Position numbers and translations under genes: made by a program
Assembly (NCBI GenBank): GCA_041629655.1
Contig: JBFKMV010000207.1
Location: 1-8,120 of the forward strand
Source of the DNA: JBFKMV01 sp041629655
Lineage (GTDB): Bacteria > Acidobacteriota > Polarisedimenticolia > Polarisedimenticolales > Polarisedimenticolaceae
Direction: 5' to 3'
DNA: 8,120 nucleotides
The notes under the pieces: generated by a model
What the model was told of the DNA's origin: nothing
The model's database searches: none
Seen by the model: only the letters and a program-made list of their open reading frames with translations
Part shown: positions 5,053 to 8,120 of the stretch, piece after piece
How the letters are laid out: each line of letters opens with the position of its first letter
Numbering within the stretch: the first letter of the stretch is position 1

Positions 5053-5937
5053 ATGGCAAGCACTTTTTCGGTCCTGAACAACGTCGGGGCGCTCAACGCC
5101 CTCAACCGGCTCGCCAAGTCGAACGCCGGTCTGAGCAAGACCCTGGAACGGCTGTCGTCCGGTCTGCGGATCAACTCCGCGTCGGACGACGCCTCCGGAC
5201 TCGCCATCGCCGACGGTCTGCGCGCGGACGTCGCCGCGCTCAACCAGGCCGTGCGGAATGCCAACGACGGCATCAGCGTGGTGCAGACCGCGGACGGCGT
5301 GCTCTCCGAGATCTCGAGCCTGTTGCAGCGGGCCGTGTCGCTCGCCGAGCAGGCCGCCTCGGACACCTCGGGCCAGGACAGCGGCGCCGAGAAGATCGCC
5401 ATCAACGGCGAGTACCAGGAGATCCTCCAGGAGATCAACCGGCTCAGCCTGACGGTCGACTTCAACGGCCAGGTGCTGTTCGGCACCGGCGGCGCGACGT
5501 ACGACGTGCAGGTCGGCGCCTCCGCCACGGCCGCCAACAACAAGATCACACTGACCACGGCGGCGCTCGAGTCGACGGGCACCGGCACCGGCAGCCTCGG
5601 TCTGAGCGGCACCGGCAGCGGCACGTCCGTCACGACGACGGCGCTGCTGACCAAGGCCGACGCGCAGACCGAGCTGGACAACATCCGTGACGCGATCGAC
5701 GACCTGGCGAGCCGCCGGGGCGAGCTCGGCCGCGTGCGGAACCGGCTCGAGGGGACGATCAACGTCGTGACCGTGCAGGCCCAGAACCTGACGGCCGCGG
5801 AGAGCCAGATCCGCGACGCGGACCTGGCCGAGGAGATCGTCAGCTTGAGCAAGTTCCAGGTGCTCAACCAGACCGGCCTGTCGGCCTTGGCCCAGGCCAA
5901 CGCCAGCTCGCAGGCGGTGCTGGCGCTGCTCCGGTAA
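5053..5937 (+). CDS. fliC: Flagellin, filament subunit
   Basis: 294 residues from ATG 5053, with AGGGAG at 5039-5044 eight nt upstream. The conserved N-terminal D0/D1 is complete (SVLNNVGALNALNRLAKSN 6-24, LERLSSGLRINSASDDASGL 31-50, ANDGISVVQTADG 70-82). So is the C-terminal D1/D0 (ESQIRDADLAEEIVSLSKFQ 250-269, ending in ALLR). The surface-exposed middle is very short, about residues 143-200, and rich in Gly, Thr and Ala, so this is a compact flagellin without large D2/D3 domains. As usual for flagellins there is no Sec signal; export is by the flagellar type III apparatus. The TLR5-recognition triad of Salmonella flagellin (R90, L94, E114) aligns by eye with R93, L97 and E120. It is the first gene after the sigma-28 promoter and is followed by a strong hairpin, consistent with high expression relative to flaG and fliD. 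Confidence 0.97.
   Translation: MASTFSVLNNVGALNALNRLAKSNAGLSKTLERLSSGLRINSASDDASGLAIADGLRADVAALNQAVRNANDGISVVQTADGVLSEISSLLQRAVSLAEQAASDTSGQDSGAEKIAINGEYQEILQEINRLSLTVDFNGQVLFGTGGATYDVQVGASATAANNKITLTTAALESTGTGTGSLGLSGTGSGTSVTTTALLTKADAQTELDNIRDAIDDLASRRGELGRVRNRLEGTINVVTVQAQNLTAAESQIRDADLAEEIVSLSKFQVLNQTGLSALAQANASSQAVLALLR
5578..5637 (+). repeat. In-frame Gly-Thr/Ser hexamer repeats in the flagellin middle
   Basis: Three hexamers, GGCACC, GGCACC and GGCAGC (5578-5595), encode GTGTGS. A related set, GGCACC, GGCAGC and GGCACG (5608-5625), encodes GTGSGT. The two sets start 30 bp apart, so residues 176-185 and 186-195 form a loose 10-residue repeat. Each unit is two codons, so gain or loss of units would keep the frame and only change the length of the exposed, Ser/Thr-rich loop. 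Confidence 0.65.
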
Positions 5938-5962
5938 CGGACGGCAGCCGGCTATCGGTGAA

Positions 5963-5984
5963 GGGGGGGCCTTCGGGCCCCCCC
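5963..5984 (+). terminator. Perfect 9-bp GC stem with UUCG loop between fliC and flaG (terminator or attenuator)
   Basis: Seven G plus CC (5963-5971) pair exactly with GG plus seven C (5976-5984) around TTCG, an especially stable tetraloop. It begins 25 nt after the fliC stop. What follows is GCTT rather than a T-run, so termination may be partial, or the hairpin may act mainly as an mRNA 3'-end protector after cleavage. The flaG Shine-Dalgarno (GGAGG, 5990-5994) lies just 5 nt beyond the stem. No new promoter is evident before flaG, so flaG and fliD probably depend on readthrough. Confidence 0.75.
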
Positions 5985-6000
5985 GCTTCGGAGGTTCCCC

Positions 6001-6336
6001 ATGAGCACTTCGATCTCCCCCATCGGTGGTCTTCTCGACGTCGCGGGAGCCACCGAGGTCCGCAAGGACAGCCCGTCCAGAACCGCGGCCCGCGATCAAC
6101 GCGACAAGGTCGAGACCGAGCAGCCGGCTCCCAGGCTCGACGAGTCGATCCAGGAAGTGATCGTCGGCGATCGCACGATCGAGTTTTCGTTCGACGATGA
6201 AGTCGGCCGGGTCGTGGTCAAGGTCAAGTCAAAGGAAAGCGGAGAGATCGTGCGGCAGATCCCGCCCGAAGACTTTCTCGCTTTCTCCGCCCGTTTCCGC
6301 GAGATGCTCGGCGTTCTGTTCGACGAGGTGATCTGA
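6001..6336 (+). CDS. flaG: FlaG family flagellar protein
   Basis: 111 residues, usual FlaG length, from ATG 6001 with GGAGG at 5990-5994 six nt upstream. The first 45 residues are polar and variable. The conserved core is FSFDDEVGRVVVKVKSKESG (62-81) followed by EIVRQIPPEDFLAF (82-95), then a short C-terminal helix (RFREMLGVLFDEVI 98-111). FlaG is typically encoded between flagellin and the cap gene. In Pseudomonas, Campylobacter and related bacteria its loss alters filament length, but its exact mechanism is not settled. Here it sits behind the strong hairpin and ahead of fliD, so lower output than flagellin is expected. Nothing is missing or disrupted. Confidence 0.93.
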   Translation: MSTSISPIGGLLDVAGATEVRKDSPSRTAARDQRDKVETEQPAPRLDESIQEVIVGDRTIEFSFDDEVGRVVVKVKSKESGEIVRQIPPEDFLAFSARFREMLGVLFDEVI

Positions 6337-6346
6337 AACCGGTTTC
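6335..6346. repeat. 12-bp perfect palindrome at the flaG stop
   Basis: GAAACCGGTTTC is an exact palindrome that overlaps the last two bases of the flaG TGA and lies 34 nt before fliD. It has no loop, so it is more like a protein-binding dyad than a hairpin. No promoter is evident beside it, and chance cannot be ruled out. Confidence 0.3.
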
Positions 6347-6380
6347 CCGAACGATCTTCTCCTTGGAGTGATCCACACCG

Positions 6381-8120
6381 ATGCCCACGATCAACTTCTC
6401 GGGACTCGCCAGCGGCCTGGACACCAAAGCCCTGATCGACGCGATCCTGAGCGTCGAACGCAAGCCGATCGAGCAGCTCCAGGCGCGGCAGAGTACGCTC
6501 GGCCAGCGCAAGGCGGCGCTCGACGAGCTGCGCTCGAAGCTCGCCGCGTTCGAGGGTGCGCTGCGTGATATCTCGCTTCAAGGCACGTTCCGCGGCCGGA
6601 CCGGCTCCGTCGGCGACGAATCGGTGCTGCGTGCCTCGCCGTCGGCCGGCGCCGAGATCGGCCTGTTCGCGGTCGAGGTCAGCCAGCTCGCGGCGGCCCA
6701 CAAGGTCAAGAGCGCGGGGCTGTCGGCCGCGGACGAGGACCTCGTCACCGCCGGCACGATCACGATCCAGTCCGGCGCCAACGACCCGATCACGATCGAC
6801 GTCAATGCGAGCAACGGCAACAACACCCTGAATGCCGTTCGCGATGCGATCAACTCCGCCGACGCCGGCGTTTCGGCGGCGATCATCTTCGACGGCACCG
6901 ACTACCTGTTGACGGTCCGCGCCGACGAGAGCGGCGCCGACAACGCGCTGGCGATCACCGACACCACGAACCTCGCGCTCGATCAGGCCGCGAACCTGGT
7001 CACCGCGGCGGCCGACGCCCAGTTCACGGTCGACGGGATCAACGTCAGCTCGTCGACCAACCGCGTTTCCACGGTCATCCCGGGCGTCACGCTGGAGTTG
7101 CTCAAGACCAATCTCGGCTCGCCGGTCAACGTCGAGGTGGCGGCCGACATCGACGGCGTGGTCGGTGAAGTCGATGCGCTGATCGACCAGTACAACGAGC
7201 TGATGGATTTCTTCAACAGCCAGGACAGCCGCGACAGCCAGGGACCGCTGGCCGGCGACCTGACGCTGCGCCAGATCAAGCAGAAGGTGCAGAGCCTGTT
7301 TACCGGCGGAGTCCCCGGCATCCCGGTCGGCGAGATCCGCGCGTTGTCGTCGATCGGCGTCTCGTTCGACGGCAAGACCGGCCGCGCCTCGCTGGACACC
7401 AGCGTGCTGCGCGAACTGCTCGAGACCCGCTTCGACGACGTGGGCGACGTGTTTCTGTCGTCGGGCAGCGCTTCCGATCCCCGGATCCAGTTCCTGGGCT
7501 CCTCAACCAGCACGCTGTCCGGCGACTACGCGGTCGAGATCACCCAGGCGGCCGAGCGGGCGACGCTGCTGGGGAGCGCCCCGATCAAAGCCGCCGGCCT
7601 GCAGTTCGACGAAACGCTGACGATCACGGTCAACAGCGACACGGTCAACGTGAGTCTGGCGAAGTTCGACACGATCGACGTCGTTGTCGCCAAGATCAAC
7701 GCGGAGTTCGTGGCCAACGACATCGACGCCACGGCGTCCGACGAGGGTGGAGCCCTGCGGATTTCTGGAGACGGGTACGGCAGCGACCAGACCCTGACCG
7801 TCGCGTCCGATCGGAACGATCCGGGCAACGGTCGGCACTCCGGATTCGACGACACCCCGGCCAGCGACACGGGCCTGGACGTCGCCGGCTCGATCGGCGG
7901 CTCCGTCGCGACCGGCAGCGGCCGGGTGCTGACCGCGGCCGACGACGGACCGTACAGCGGAATCTCGCTCAAGGTGACCGCCTCGGCACAGGACGTGATC
8001 GACCAGGGCGGCGACTTCGGCATCGTCAGCTTCGGCCGCGGCCTGGTCAACGCATTGGTCCGCGAGATCGACCAGGTGACCAAGTTCGACAGCGGCCCGA
8101 TCGACCTGGCCCGCGAACGG
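6381..8120 (+). CDS. fliD: Flagellar filament cap protein FliD (3' end outside window), long form with internal insertion
   Basis: 580 codons are open from ATG 6381 to the window edge. An in-frame TGA at 6369-6371 leaves no earlier start; GGAG at 6365-6368 is a somewhat distant (12 nt) Shine-Dalgarno. The N-terminus INFSGLASGLDTKALIDAIL (4-23) is diagnostic, followed by a helical FliD_N segment to about 65. FliD_C features begin near 213: FTVDGINV (215-222), VIPGVTLEL (232-240), LIDQYNELMDFF (267-278) and LSSIGVSFDGKTGRASLD (322-339). Residues about 380-535 then interrupt the usual path to the C-terminal helix. Part of this (380-476) resembles the N-terminal module at 93-193, and the rest (499-534) resembles flagellin-hook IN-type repeats. 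The terminal coiled coil should follow just past the edge, so I expect a protein of about 650-690 residues. Role: five-subunit cap that folds exported flagellin at the filament tip. It is cotranscribed with fliC and flaG; fliS is expected next. Confidence 0.95.
   Translation, partial: MPTINFSGLASGLDTKALIDAILSVERKPIEQLQARQSTLGQRKAALDELRSKLAAFEGALRDISLQGTFRGRTGSVGDESVLRASPSAGAEIGLFAVEVSQLAAAHKVKSAGLSAADEDLVTAGTITIQSGANDPITIDVNASNGNNTLNAVRDAINSADAGVSAAIIFDGTDYLLTVRADESGADNALAITDTTNLALDQAANLVTAAADAQFTVDGINVSSSTNRVSTVIPGVTLELLKTNLGSPVNVEVAADIDGVVGEVDALIDQYNELMDFFNSQDSRDSQGPLAGDLTLRQIKQKVQSLFTGGVPGIPVGEIRALSSIGVSFDGKTGRASLDTSVLRELLETRFDDVGDVFLSSGSASDPRIQFLGSSTSTLSGDYAVEITQAAERATLLGSAPIKAAGLQFDETLTITVNSDTVNVSLAKFDTIDVVVAKINAEFVANDIDATASDEGGALRISGDGYGSDQTLTVASDRNDPGNGRHSGFDDTPASDTGLDVAGSIGGSVATGSGRVLTAADDGPYSGISLKVTASAQDVIDQGGDFGIVSFGRGLVNALVREIDQVTKFDSGPIDLARER

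Noticed and set aside
5946..5953. AGCCGGCT palindrome after fliC as an operator
   Set aside because: Eight-base GC palindromes are frequent by chance here, and it lies inside the operon between a stop and a terminator-like stem.
4915..6099. Minus-strand open frame opposite the flagellin promoter and fliC
   Set aside because: It covers the sigma-28 promoter, leader, fliC and the start of flaG, has low-complexity composition and no recognisable family.

Overview
The window is very GC-rich (roughly two thirds G+C by eye) and densely packed. All seven recognisable genes lie on the + strand. It suggests a flagellated, high-GC Gram-negative bacterium of the broad proteobacterial type. The SpoVR, YhbH and FliD styles look to me more like Desulfobacterota/Myxococcota-type or related lineages than enteric bacteria, but I hold that lineage guess weakly. 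There is no RNA gene, CRISPR array or insertion sequence that I can see.

Region 1 (1-3138) is the conserved stress module PrkA kinase (3' part only) - YhbH/YeaH (VWA/DUF444) - SpoVR/YcgB. YhbH and SpoVR are almost fused, with 2 nt between stop and start. In Enterobacteria the homologues are RpoS/nitrogen-starvation genes. In Bacillus they are linked to sporulation. The joint biochemical role is not established.

Region 2 (3139-4847) is a two-gene cyclic-di-GMP cassette. A GAF-like/GGDEF diguanylate cyclase with an intact active site and I-site overlaps, by ATGA, a PilZ-family protein with a long helical insertion. A maker and a probable reader of the messenger are thus translationally coupled. 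The gap before them (3139-3207) holds two GC hairpins.

Region 3 (4848-8120) is a late flagellar operon: fliC (flagellin), flaG and fliD (cap, running off the right edge). A good sigma-28 promoter (4916-4942) lies upstream, followed by a roughly 100-nt leader with two hairpins. A perfect 9-bp GC stem with a UUCG loop separates fliC from flaG and probably reduces or processes readthrough, giving much flagellin and little FlaG/FliD. fliS would be expected just beyond the window.

No gene-free stretch exceeds 300 bases. The largest, 4848-5052, is the flagellin control region and is described feature by feature. I found no wholly new system. The best leads are the c-di-GMP cassette abutting the flagellin operon, the symmetric element over the sigma-28 -35 box, and an apparently duplicated domain inside FliD.
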